Below are positions 47,920 through 59,525 of a stretch of DNA of 64,000 nt, piece after piece. The notes under the pieces are model-generated. The model was not told the origin of the DNA and did no database searches. It saw nothing but the letters and a program-made list of their open reading frames with translations. The translations under genes were made by a program, and so were the position numbers. Source of the stretch: Trichaptum fuscoviolaceum (taxonomy: Eukaryota > Basidiomycota > Agaricomycetes > Hymenochaetales > Trichaptaceae); the NCBI GenBank assembly GCA_910574455.1, contig CAJSYZ010000004.1, positions 1,302,001 to 1,366,000 of the forward strand, given 5' to 3'. The number at the start of each line of letters is the position of its first letter. Positions within the stretch are counted from its first letter, which is position 1.

Positions 47920-50900
47920 ATGTCAACTCGAAGACAGACAAGGGCTAAGAACAGCGATCAGCACCCCGGAGCAGTAGTTGAACAGCTCAGAACAAGACGA
48001 ACACAGGAGGAGATATTGCGGGAGAAGGAAGAAAAAGAGAAAAAGAAAGTACGGCAGGCAGAAAGGCGGGATGAGGCATTGAAGGAGAAGGAAGAGAAGG
48101 AAAAGCAGAAGGAAGAGCGGGCAGCTTTCCGCAGAGCTGCGGCCCAGCAAGTCGCGGTTGCGAAAGAGAGGAAAAAACTCGCTGCGGAGCAAAAACGGGC
48201 AGCAAAAGAACAAGAGGCAGCTGACAAGGTTCGCAAGAAGGTGACTGCAGCAGAGAACCAAGAAGCAGCGATGCTAGAGACCGTAGAGCTTGAAAACAAC
48301 TTGTCGAAGGCTCTTGAGACACGCACCCAGATGGGCTCAACAGTGCCCAAACTCACTGGCAAACGTGGACGTAGAAAGCCAAAAGGCGAAGCTAGTAGTA
48401 AGTCTTCAACTTTAGATCAGTGATGACACAGATTTGAACTAGCATAAACAGGCTCGAAGAACGATGTTAAAGACGTATCGGGTTGTGAAGATGGACACAA
48501 CGAAGACTTGGATATTCGTGAGTAACATTGCCTATACATTTTCAGATGATCTCAAAGCTTGGAGGTTAAACACTGTGACTCACGTTCATGCGAAGCAGCG
48601 AGTATGGATGAGCCAAACAGGAAGCCTGCAAAAAAGGCTAGGAAGGAAGATTCCAAAGGTGAACTTCCATTTCGCACACGTGTGCAGACCGCAAAGATGT
48701 CCAGGTCTGCCGCCACTCCCAGCGACGCATTCTTTCACGCTCCTGCAGGACCGAACGAGAGTCTTTCTGGTGAAGAAACGGACATAATAGACTCGCCCGC
48801 TACGTCAAGGCGGAACGACAAGACAAAACGCCCTGTCAGGGCGCTTCGCAACACAGATGATTCCACTTTCATCGGTGAAGAGGGTGGAGGTCTTGAGTTG
48901 CCAGTCTCAGAAAGGATCAATTTGTGAGTTTGAAGTTTGAATCTTGCATTGCGTCTGAATCAGTATCTGGTACTGTCAAGTCGATGTAATAGTGAGTGCG
49001 AAGCTTGATTTAGACTCAATTATTAAACATCATCCCGACTAGTACTAGATTACGACTAATGAGCCTGCCACTGGCAGCGGATGCACTGGCAGTGCCAGTG
49101 ACCGGCGTGACACTCCCGGGCCGAGACCCAACTTGGAAGTCCTTCACCTGCAACATTGACTCGGACGCTCTTGTCTTTGCTACCACTGTATTATGAGTCT
49201 TGCTGACGCAAAGCTACACCAGACACACCATCCCATTGCCAGATGATGAAAACTTAAGTCCCTGGGAGGATGAAGGAGAAACAATAACCCTTACAAGCTA
49301 TCATGGTGTAAAAAATAGCACAATCAGCGTACAACAGAAGGCACATCTTGTCGATTCGGAATCAAATGCAGTGAGTTGATGGAGCATTAGAATGGCAAGT
49401 GCAGTCTGAATAACTTGTTTATAGGGTGGAAGCGATCCGAAGAGGCTAACAAGGCCGGCTCAAGCTTGTGTGAGTCCGACTGATTACTGTTCGATTCATG
49501 TCAGTTACTCCATGACTGTTTGTTCATATTCCTTCGTTATTATTTATCTGCCAACTGCCGTGTCATGAACAGGATGGAGGTAGCAGCAACGTCAACTCGA
49601 AGAAAAGGAAGTTATTGCATGACACTCTTTCCGGGTCGCAGGTTTCAACGGTAAGCGACGTCATATCATTTACATTTTTCAATCTACTGAGCAATCCCTT
49701 CCCGTACTCGAGGATAAGAACCACAAGATAAAACCAGGTGGACAGGTGAGTACCAGACAGTGATCTTCATGGTACATCCTTCCTTCATTGCTTACTGAAT
49801 TGGTATTTTGATAGGATGCAAACAAGAGAACTGCTAATTCGCAGCTTAGCGCACCGGTAAGTCTATCTTATTTCAACTTCTCTCGTTCCCCCCTTATTTA
49901 TGGTTGTAAGGTGCAATCACTAGCCTTGGAACCCCGTGTACAGGTATGTGTGAGTGTCGATGCACCCTAGGCTCACTTCCGGTGCTCTCCTGTGGCAACT
50001 ATTCGTTTCCTTCTTCACTTTGAGTCGATCGCTAATGGGTGCATATGAATAGGAAATCACAGTCACAAAGAACGGAAAGAGGAAGTCGCCACCAGACACC
50101 GACTCTCAGGTTAATGTGGTAATTCTTCTACCTTGATGTGCAATGAATTCCTTCATTTTATGTTTACTTATTTTCAGCCATTTCAATTGGCTAATAAAAC
50201 TGTCAAGATCAAGAAGTCATTGTTGACTGACATGGACACACCGGCCGGTGCCACAGTAAGTGTCAATTCTATGGTAACCGGCATTTTAAGTTCGTATCTG
50301 ATCAGGCGGAAAGGACTTGAGTAAGAAGAGGAACCCCTCTGATATTCCTTATCGGCCTGAGGCCGATACGACGGTAAGTGCTTCTTTTCGATCTGCTCAC
50401 TTGCCTTGGATAACAGCTTTCTGACGTGTTGCAGCCGGAGATTGGATCCGCTACCTCTAATCGCAAGAGGCAGTCGCTTGTGGCTGATAATGAAGTAAGT
50501 GAGAGTCGATTGATACACTCTAAATGTGAGCATTCACCTTCTTTTCTTAATAGTCTGGTGGTCGAAACATGTCGTTAGCACCTCGGGCACCGTCGCTTGC
50601 AATGAAGAGTGCATCCTGCACCCCCGGACCCGAAGTGTTAGTGACTGGGGCTTATCAAGGTCATCGCAAAGTCTCTCGGACTACTAGCTCAGTTTGTCGA
50701 ATCAAATTCATTTCTATGACATATTTTGTTGATTTACTTATATGCAGACATCAGTGGGACTTGAGGACAAGGATCGAAATGAAGGAAGGGAAGGATCTCG
50801 CGTGCCAGGCAGGAAAAGGGCGACGAACCAGTGTCTCCCTCCCGGTACTCAGGCAGGTTGGACTCATATTCTATTACCTTCACTATTTCGCGCAGTTGGA

Positions 50901-52006
50901 AAATCCGTCACACCATGGCAAACCCCGGACAATAAGCTCATCAGCTCACTGTGGGGGAAAGTGTTTGATTCTGTGGAACTTAGTTACGAAACTCAGTTCG
51001 CTGATATCTGTTCTCTAGTTGAGTCATTTTTACTTATTCTCAAGTTACCTTTACCAAATTGAGATGCAATCCTCGTATTTCAGGCGGCCCAGAGATGCTC
51101 TGATAGCTGGCGCAAGAAACTTTTTGAGAAAGCTGAGCAATCAGTTGCCAGTTTTATCAGCGGCGAACAATTAAAGTCAATGCAAAACGAAGCAATTGTG
51201 AAGACGTTGCAGACGCTAGTTGACAAGAAGAAAGCCGAACCGTTTCTATGGGAAAGCTGGTATAGTATGGAGAGGGTAAGTAAAAGAGTGTTTATTGTCG
51301 CGTTTTGTGTCCATGCATTGACCCTAAATGTACAGAAGCAAGGACTGTTCTGCTCTGACCTTGTGGTCTCAGTGTTGTCCGTACACATTGTCTTGGCCAT
51401 GGGTCGGCATAAAATACTGGACAGAAACACCATAGGAAAGCCTATCGGTGCCCTCGCCCTTGCGGCAACAGCGGTATCTATTTTTTCAGTACTTATATTG
51501 TCCTTATCCGCTGATCTTCTCATGGATAGGTCAAGGTTGCCATTGATAAACAGGTGGCTCGGTTGCAAAATATCAAAGAAGAACTTGGCGGCGCTGAGTG
51601 GTATTTCACTAGCGCTCTGTGGCAGCCTCATACGGACGACTATGTTAACTTGTTGTCGAATCCCTCTTTCTTCACTGAATCAAACTGGGAAAAGGTTCGA
51701 TCCCGCCTCCTAGCTTACGATGCCAGTACAGATATCGACACGAGAAAGAACACCGAACTTGTTGGATCGGGTATCACTGGCAGGGACTTTTCCTTGTATT
51801 TTGACGGTGTAGATGCAGATTCGACCTGCGAGAAAGCGTATGACGAAGGCGCTGATAATTGGGAAGACGGAACCGACGATAAGGGCGAAGAGCGTGAGGG
51901 GGCTGAACATAGAAGCGAGATGGAAGGTGATGCAGAGGACGAACATGCTAATGCTAAGGGCGACGACGACCTGAGCGAGAGCGGGGACGAGGGCGTTGAG
52001 AAGATT

Positions 52007-52040
<34 letters not shown>

Positions 52041-52234
52041 GCGTTGAGAAGTGAGGACGAGGGGGCGAGGACGAGGACGAGGGCGAGGGCGAGGACGAGG
52101 GCGAGGACGAGGACGAGGACGAGGGCGAAGGCGAGGAGGGCGAGGGCGAGGACAAGGATTTAGGTGGAGATGGTGATCATGAGGAGGACGACGCTTCAAA
52201 ATGGGATTCGGCTACGGACTGCGTAGACTTCTAA
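47920..52234 (+). CDS. Multi-exon nuclear-type protein, DUF6532-like C-terminus
   Basis: Eighteen exons can be read: 47920-48397, 48452-48517, 48596-48923, 49214-49370, 49425-49469, 49573-49650, 49713-49745, 49815-49856, 49911-49943, 50053-50118, 50178 to about 50259, 50306-50373, 50435-50494, 50554 to about 50632, 50748 to about 51018, 51084-51275, 51336-51473 and 51530-52234. The N-terminus is a long charged helix (EEILREKEEKEKKKVRQAE). The middle exons are short, each with a KKRK-like basic patch. The C-terminal part (SLWGKVFDS, LFCSDLVVSVL, IGKPIGALALAATAV) resembles the DUF6532 domain of mushroom proteins, tentatively. An acidic tail follows. An in-frame TGA at 52052 precedes an open, non-repetitive end (SKWDSATDCVDF). 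Some joins need a weak donor. Confidence 0.62.
48924..49213 (+). repeat. Intron with CACTGGCAGTGCCAGTG palindromes
   Basis: The 290-nt intron 3 of the gene above is its longest and contains TGCCACTGGCAG, then GCACTGGCAGTGCCAGTGACCGG, at 49066-49104. No coding sequence is needed here to keep the frame. It may hold an inserted element. Confidence 0.55.
51983..52155 (+). repeat. (GAGGAC/GAGGGC)n acidic-coding microsatellite
   Basis: Hexamer repeats encode Glu-Asp/Glu-Gly runs at the end of the preceding gene. The block GTTGAGAAG(T)GAGGACGAGGG occurs where the TGA arises, so repeat slippage probably made the stop. The opposite-strand Ser/Pro and Arg/Pro frames are shadows. Confidence 0.8.
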
Positions 52235-53042
52235 GGGCAAATCGATCACTGGTGAGCCTCTTCTTTTCGTTTCTGTCCGTGCGCTCAATATTATATTACC
52301 ATCGACTCGCAGAGCAGCCTTCGTTTCTACTGGTCCGCCAAAGAACATGCAGAATTGAAGGTACGGCAGCGAAGTGTGACCTGCCACTGCCCGTCACGGC
52401 AGAGGTTCACGGTAATGTCGTGGGGGATCCCTTCATAGCGACTGCTATGCTTAGTCTTGCGTAGATGACTGATGTACTTGAACACTGAGGCACTGATAGC
52501 TAAATAATGTTGTCTTATATATTTCTGATGCAATGAAATACTTGGATCGTTCTTATGCACTTAGACTCTTGAGCACTGCAATTTGTCTTACAACACTTGT
52601 CTACTGCTGTAATTAAAGGATGATACACTGGAGCACTGGGGTGCTGAATGCCTGAAACACTTAGAGCACTGATTCAGCCATCTTTCCTTATTTAAGCCAG
52701 CCCGCACTTATTTCAGCCAACTTGTCCTGAATAATGGGAGGACATGCATGAATAAGTGAAGCTTGCCTTATTTAAGACTTCAGTCTCTCAGGACGTTTAA
52801 GTAACACTTAAGTCACTTTCAGCAGAAAGTAGTTTCCCTGATGTGGGAAGGAGGGTGGGAAGAAACCCACAATTAACTGTGATTTCGTGTGGATGTGGTT
52901 CGGTTCTCTTAACCACAAGCCACATCCTTTTGCATATAAAATCAACAAGAAGAACCTTTGGCTTACCTACTGAAAGCCTCAACGTCCTGCTACCTATTAT
53001 TGACAGTGTTGACTCTTTGTGTCATATGAACATTTGCCAAGA
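52235..53042. other. Intergenic, no gene
   Basis: It contains ATACACTGGAGCACTGGGGTGC-like imperfect repeats (52620-52670) and the second copy of the 110-bp repeat. No coding frame is supported. Confidence 0.5.
52731..52842. repeat. Dispersed 110-bp repeat, copy 2
   Basis: This is the partner of 8876-8992, in the same orientation, with differences such as TTATTT for TTATTC and AACA for GATG. Both copies end in CAGAAAGTAGT..CCTGATG. Confidence 0.75.
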
Positions 53043-54280
53043 ATGGGACAGGATTGGTTTATGTACGCTGCTCCCTTTGCATTATCTTGCGCGTCGATAC
53101 AATCAACTGACGATATTCTTCCAGCTTGAACTTAGATAAGAAGGAAATTGTAAGAACCGGCGGAAAATTGGGCGAAGTGATCTTTGATATTGGCAAGGAT
53201 TTATACTGTGTCATGTTTCAACCGAAATGGATTCCGGTGACCAAAGTAATGGACGAGTTAAAGTTCGTTACCAGCAATTATCTAAGTTCTTCACTTACTG
53301 ATACTCCCTCTTTATGAAGGATTAATTACAAGAAGGAGTACGACCCCCGCAGTCTTGGACTTTTTGGAAAGCTCCCTAACGAGGTCATAAACATGATCTT
53401 CCACGAGATTGATGACTTGAAACGCATACTCTATCTCGCATGCACCAACACACAGCTCTTGATGCTGAGCGAAAAGCGTCTCCGTTATGCAATGCATATC
53501 CCAAGCTGGGCAGGCGACCGAATCATCTGTCTTGGAGACTACGCGGAGGATGACGACCTTCCCGAAGGAGTCCTATCACAAGAATACCGCGATTTTATTA
53601 GCGGATTATCCACATCAGAAGAAAAAGAAGAGCCAGACTGGACATTTGTGCAGTGGGCAAGGTCAAATTTCGAAAGAGGTCAAAACCAACATGGGTTTAT
53701 GGAATACGTACGTCACGGCCTGCACACAATTGATATATGGAAGAACGTCAACTGGAAAAGGATCCCGAAGCAAGTCCAGAATGACTCCGATGTGGTCGAC
53801 GGTCTCCTAAAGCACATAACCAATGTTGACGAACGTGTCTTCATTCCAAACATGGAAGTGCTCTGGAACCATACAAAGAAAGTCTACATACGCCTTAGCA
53901 CGGCCCTTGACGAACTCGAAGACACGGAGGTGACTGTGTACGACGACTACAACCTCATGGGCACGCTCCTATTTATCCACATCTGCTGGTCGTCTGACCC
54001 AAGCACGAGCATGGGATACGAAGGCGACGACCTCCACCGCGGAAGGTGGGCAGGAGACCGCTTTGAGTTCACGGTGGAGAGTGTCTTGGACTCGCGCTTG
54101 AAGAAAGAGGATGGAAAATGGAAGGATGTCAGTAAGGAAGCTCTCAAGTTTTATGCGGAAGTATTTGAAGGAGACCTCGGCAAGGACTGGAGGAAGGAGC
54201 TGTTTCGTTGGGTCCCTGAATTTGACGGAGAAGGATTCAGGGCTAGAAGAGTCAGACATGCATACCATAAAGCTACGTGA
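53043..54280 (+). CDS. F-box-like protein, mushroom MGQxW family
   Basis: Exons 53043-53062, 53125-53266 and 53333-54280 give 369 residues. The N-terminus MGQDWFILNLDKKEIV..GGKLGE and the block WAGDRIICLGDYAEDDDLPEG are marks of a large mushroom family of unknown function. Residues about 60-105 (LGLFGKLPNEVINMIF, then LACTNTQLLML) form an F-box-like helical motif, which in other proteins binds Skp1 and recruits targets for ubiquitination. The rest is Trp-rich and has no known domain. The second donor (TTC|GTTACC) is weak, but it is the one I found that keeps the frame. The ORF is intact. Confidence 0.8.
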
Positions 54281-55492
54281 CGAGATACATACTAATGAGG
54301 GGAGAATATGGATGTAAAAAGTTATTTTAGGGGGAGCGTATGTAGGTTATGCGTATCCTTACATTTAATGTTGCAATGAAGCTTGGCAATGGACAGTTAT
54401 GTGTTTTGTATAACATGGTTGTAAAGGTGATTCAGGGCGCAAACCTCGTCTCTGCACTAGCCATTTCAGAATGAGCTTTTCGAATACACGCCATGATCTG
54501 GAGGAAGGCGAGGGCGCAGCATGGGAGAACGATCTGGTCGTACATTGCGCAAACATTGCTTATGCATCTTACTTATATTCTCTCGGCACCGAGTTCAATA
54601 ATCAATCTCAGTCTCAGTCAAGGGCGCTCGATATCTCCAAGCAGCGTACATGAATTGAGCACGGCGGCATACACCCATCCTTTGATCCACTGTCCCTGAC
54701 GGTTCATTATTCGTCGCCGACGCAGCAGTGCATACTAGAGTGGCCATTGCCATGAGATTCAACGAGTGCTGAATTGTCGTCGCCTGACTGAGTAGTGGAC
54801 AAACATGAGCATCATGGACGTACCGTGGCCGTGCCACTTTCCGGAATCCGTCTTGGCGGACTCTCACTCGCCCTTTTCGGATATGCTCTGCTCAAGTTGG
54901 ACATTCAATAGATGGTCAAAACGTTGTCTAGAATCACAGTGAGGAACGCAATGGCGAGAAAGGACTCAATAGACCATGACGTCACTGCTAGCCTGAGTGG
55001 TACGGTATGCAGCTTAAAATCTAATTAATTCAGGGCAGCCAGAAGTATGGTCCAAGCCTGGAAGTAATCAGTCCGACAATCGACAACAAGAAGAAAGGTT
55101 AGTTGTTGGCAGTAGTATAGCTTCAAGTTCTCGGTTCCCTTCTAACCTTATTCGTGACGTGCAGTTCGACTCGGCACGCTTGCCAGTCCGTGTGCAATAG
55201 GCAAAGTTCACCTCGACTCAATTGATGAGCCCATAATTGTGCGTTAACGTTGGGCACGTCCTCTCCATTTCTTCGAAGGTTCTCCGAAGGAAGAACCGGG
55301 TTTTTGTACTGTCCTCGGAGAATGCGCTGTTACGGCGCTTTCACGTGGAACACGTAGATGGAGGAGGGAGATGCGGGGCTGCAGCTTGCTGTTGTTGTTG
55401 CTATTGGTAGGCTTGGTGGAAGACGATGAACCATCAGAAGGCTGGATTAGAAACTGTTGTGGATTATGCTGCTGTTGCCCGCTCTTTTGTGT
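54281..55492. other. No supportable gene
   Basis: Short overlapping frames only. A CAGCTTGCTGTTGTTGTTGCTATTGG run lies at about 55380-55405. Confidence 0.4.
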
Positions 55493-56181
55493 CTATCGAT
55501 TTTCAGGAAACAGGGTGGATTGCGTAGAAACAGGCGGCTGGAGTGGAGATAGCTGCGCCTGCCACAGCGCTTGCCGCTGCTCTTGTGAGATCATCTCGTG
55601 CACCGCGTTGACAATGATCGACAGCTTGATTTCTGCTTGGGCCTGACTATTGACATCCTTTGAAGCGGGGAGGAGGGGCACTTTGAGGCTAGGGAGCGAA
55701 CGGGTTCTGGCGATAGTAGGATAAGCCGCCATAGCAGCATCGTACAGCTCGGCCATTGTCCGCATTTCCGCGAACGATGACGCGTCAGCTGGTCGGCAGC
55801 GATGACGCACTCCATTGGCCCGTAAGCGTGTCGAAATTGGACCTGCAAGGTGAACGACTGTAAGCAGTGTTGAAGAAGGAGGGAAACGTGCTCGCACGTA
55901 CAAGCCATATCTCCGAGACTCCGACATTTAATCTCCCTCTTAGACTCACAAGCTAGTCATCGCGATTTATCTCCCTCTCGAGGTTGAGTCGTGGTGAGCG
56001 AGGCAGCTTCGACAACGGCGTCGCGCACAATGTTGGCGGCGAGCGACATGTTGGATGTTAGACGGAGACTGACAGCGGACAACGCGCGGTTGAGTTGAAA
56101 GAGGACCGCGTCAAAGAAAACTTGAACTTGCGCCAACTTGAATGGTCGTGCGACTCGTGTTACGTACACTGGCATGCCCAC
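55493..56181 (-). other. Possible small gene, unrecognised
   Basis: Minus-strand frames 56181-55957 (VFFDAVLFQLNRALSAVSL, SNMSLAANIVRDAVVEAA) and 55927-55493 (MAELYDAAMAAYPTIAR, IKLSIIVNAVHEMISQEQ) have protein-like, Ala-rich helical composition. A GT..AG intron (GTACGTGCGAG...CCTTGCAG, about 55896-55842) fits between them. I see no known domain and cannot prove the joins. Confidence 0.3.
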
Positions 56182-56912
56182 TACATACTACGTGCGACGA
56201 GTTGACCTCCCACTCTAAACACCTTCATAATTTCTGTACCACGATGTTTCCTTCACCATCATTACAAGCAAGCTTCGAGCTTTCGGTTATCGGGATACTC
56301 GGCCATATCTTCTTAGGGGGATATGACCTTGTACAAGTTGTAACTCTTTCTGCAAACTAAGAGAGAAACATCAAAATGTGCTTGAAGCTATCTGCATATG
56401 TAAGTTAGCGGGGCTGTCTGAGTAGTCAAAATTCTAATTTAACAATTTGTATGGTTCTACAAAAGTAGTGTGTATATGCCCATTTACATTCCCTTAACTT
56501 GACGTTTGAGCTGTAACTGAGAACCGGGTGAACCCCAACCTGTGCTTTTTTACTGAATCTATAGGGAATTCAGCAAGTGGAAGTATTCCAAGGCAGTGTT
56601 CCGAACTTGTCATTGGTTGTGGTACTATCCAGGTCTTGCTAGAACCTTAAGGTTAACCATATGAGTGATTTCGCACCTACAGTGAAATGGAAGTTTCACC
56701 CATGAAGATCATGCAATGTTTGAACTACTAGTTTCCGAGAACAATCTAGACTCCTGCTGCAAGCTTATTCATCTGTCTTCATCAAGCACCACATCTCTTA
56801 CATATTAACTATTCACTGATATTGTGTTGCAGTACTAGTATTCTTTCAAATTATGCACCCTTATGATGCATCTACTCTTCTATTTCATAGACCATTGTCG
56901 TCTTCCTCTGCA
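56182..56912. other. No supportable gene
   Basis: AT-rich flank. The plus-strand frames at its right end are shadows of the kinase-like gene. Confidence 0.4.
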
Positions 56913-58179
56913 TCATTGTTTTCGATTTTTCTTCCTACTATACCGCAACTCTATCATAACGAGCCAGTCAAAAGGATTCGGGTTCTCTTCGAGCTCCCTG
57001 ACGAGTTTGATCCATGCGGGTTCGGGGTTGTCCTTCCTGCGCTTTTCGATCCACTTCTTGACGAGGTCCATCTCAACCCCCGCCTGTCTTAGAACGTCAA
57101 CAATCCTGTCGGAGTGTGTTAGGATGTTTAGTGGGTTTTCCAGGCTTCAAACATACGTACATCCACATATGGTAGGGGTCTAATGCCTTTTCAAGAGCTT
57201 CCGCCATGCTGAAGTCAATGAAACACACGGGCGGGAGGAGGTCGTCTCTAACGAGCATATTCCCTCCATGGAAATCTCCATGAGAGATACCACAAGCCCC
57301 TATGTTGCAGATTCCTGAAGCCATTGATTCTGCCTAGGTAAAAGCGAGGACGCGGATAAGTGACGGCTCCGTCACTACATGCATATCATACTCACAATAT
57401 CCACCTGCATTCCTTCAGTGCAATTCTTTAGAGAAATCTTATCTGCTGTGCTTCCTGCGACGTATTCCATAACATGCGCAAACGATATTTCTCCAGTACG
57501 AAGAGCACACTGAAAAAAGCATCAGGGAGGTGGGACTAGATTTGAGCTGTAATTAAATCACCTGAAAGAAGCCAAGCGACCGAGGGACGTCTCTCCCTTG
57601 AGAAAGTTTAGTATATCGAGAAGGTAAGTACTTTATGTACCCAATGAACTGACCTTGCAGAGAATGCATGTGAGCGTATGCCCAAGCTTCGTTCCTAGCC
57701 TGCAGAGGACTTGATGCCCAGAATTCTCGCTGAACTTGCTGGAGATCGTCCGGTAAAGGAAACAGACTTTGAATATATAGTTTTATTGCGACGTCGGCCT
57801 CCTCGCCATTGTATCTGATTTTTCCTTTCCACACCTGGCCCCACTTATTCTCGCCCGTGTACAAGGGAAGTATGAGCTGTACTTCTGGTCTCGTGCCAGC
57901 CGCCACCGTGAACGCTTCGAAGAACGAAGGGCTTAGCGCTTCTCGGTAACCTTTGTCAGTGATTTGGTCGTGACGAGTAGTGTATGTCCATCGATGGAGT
58001 ATGTCAATTTGTGGTGGATTTTTGACAGGGGTGTAAGGCTGGCTGAAAATGTAAGGTTCGCTTCTTAGTAGTGCGTTTCGTTCAGACTGTAAGCGATCGA
58101 GAAACTTCTTCATTTCTTCTATGTTGGACGGGAGTTTCAGATCCCTCTTGAAGAAAACTTCATCTTCAGGTGACCACAT
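56913..58179 (-). CDS. Protein kinase-like protein (fungal, DFS type)
   Basis: Exons 58179-57562, 57509-57396, 57333-57161 and 57105-56913 join in frame to 365 residues. Kinase-fold sites: VAIK with Lys133, a helix-C candidate Glu164 (ARNEAWAY), hinge VMEYVAG, catalytic loop HGDFHGGN (Asp264, Asn269) and metal site IDFS (Asp284, where typical kinases have DFG). There is no classical Gly-rich loop, only NKWGQVWKGK. The ending FDWLVMIELRYSRKKNRKQ is basic. Such short kinase-like proteins are amplified in mushroom genomes and resemble phosphotransferases more than signalling kinases. Catalytic residues are kept, so it is probably active. The substrate is unknown. Confidence 0.85.
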
Positions 58180-59525
58180 TCTCTAGAGCTATGGGCACTC
58201 AGAAGTTGCGTTCTTGCAATTTTGAGTCTTCTGGCTATCGGAATTGAGTTTAAGTATTAACGACGTCCGTGCTATCCGAAGACCGAGAAACAAGAGCTAG
58301 AACGCAGTACGTACCAGTAATGCAAGACACCCAAGAAACACGCCACCAGTTTTATAGCACTAGCCTTTTCTAGGATTTAAATCTATATCAGTATCAGTGG
58401 TCGTAACGCTGCACAAGAGAATCTTGCATTCTTCCGCGATTAAGGAGAGCCGATAATTGAGGAATGGTGCAGACAAGAGCGTCTTTAGCAAGTGAGGTTC
58501 AAGTGATGACTCGGAGTCGCGCGGCGGCACTGCCAATGGCAAGCTCGGCTTCTTCAGGTTCAAGTTCCTATATTCACACCCGGTCACTATACAGGCGGAC
58601 TCGGGCGAACTTGTCTCCTACCCACTGAAGAGGCCGAGGCGGCGAGGCCTCAAGGCCCATCTAATGTATTACATAGTCTACAACTCGGATATTCAGAAAA
58701 GGATGACAGTGCGCCACTTTCTTGCGTTTTTTTTACCCGACCCTGATCGCCTTCAAGTTCTGGGGAAGCTCGGACGTACCCGGACAATATTCTCATCTGT
58801 GTGAACTGAGACCTTGCCGGACCCATGCTGCTCAAAAGTCGTTTGTGACTGAAAACCTTTCGCAAATGCACAATTTAACTGTTACACTGTCTTGATCTTA
58901 GATAATTCTAGACTATGCAATAGTATAGTAATATAATTGTGAGAGCCTCAGCAAACTGCATATAGTACAATTGTAAGCCGATTCCCGCGGTACCGCATAC
59001 CTTACTAAAAGGTGAGATATCAGGGTGTATATATGATATCTTACCTGATATGGTAAGCAAAGGTCAGGGCAGGTGTTTAGGTCGACTGTTCTAGACACGG
59101 AGCATCTGGCAGGCCCCCCTCCCCCCTCTGCCAGATCCAAGAAGTTTAGGTCCTTTAGGATGCCCCGGCAAGACCGACAGTTTGGCTCCGATCAGTTTAG
59201 GACGAAAATGTCGTCCTAAATCCTTACGGGAAGTCATCCAATTACTGCCAGTGGCTGATGTCGAGTCAAGTTAGCCTATACTATAGTACTAGTACTAGGA
59301 GCGCGTACCGGCCCCGGGAATTTAAGTTACCGGTTTAAAGCTTCAAGCTGCACCATACCGTCACCGTGACGGTGGCGGGCCGTAGTGCTACTAGTATGGG
59401 CTTTCTAAGTTTACCCATATCAGGAGTCCCCTGCGACCTGAGTGTTTTTCGCATCACTAACTATGTACTTCTCTTCTTAACATCGCTCGCACCTCGAACT
59501 TGAGCTAAGAATGTACCTCTGGCTC
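58180..59525. other. No gene; palindromes and TAG runs
   Basis: GACTCGGAGTCGCGCGGCGGCACTGCCAATGGCA lies at about 58507-58540, GATATC-rich imperfect repeats at 59018-59060, and TACTATAGTACTAGTACTAG at about 59278-59298. It precedes the retrotransposon LTR. Confidence 0.5.

Noticed and set aside
51715..52199. Ser/Pro-rich and Arg/Pro-rich minus-strand frames
   Set aside because: They are reverse readings of the GAGGAC/GAGGGC repeat of the plus-strand gene.
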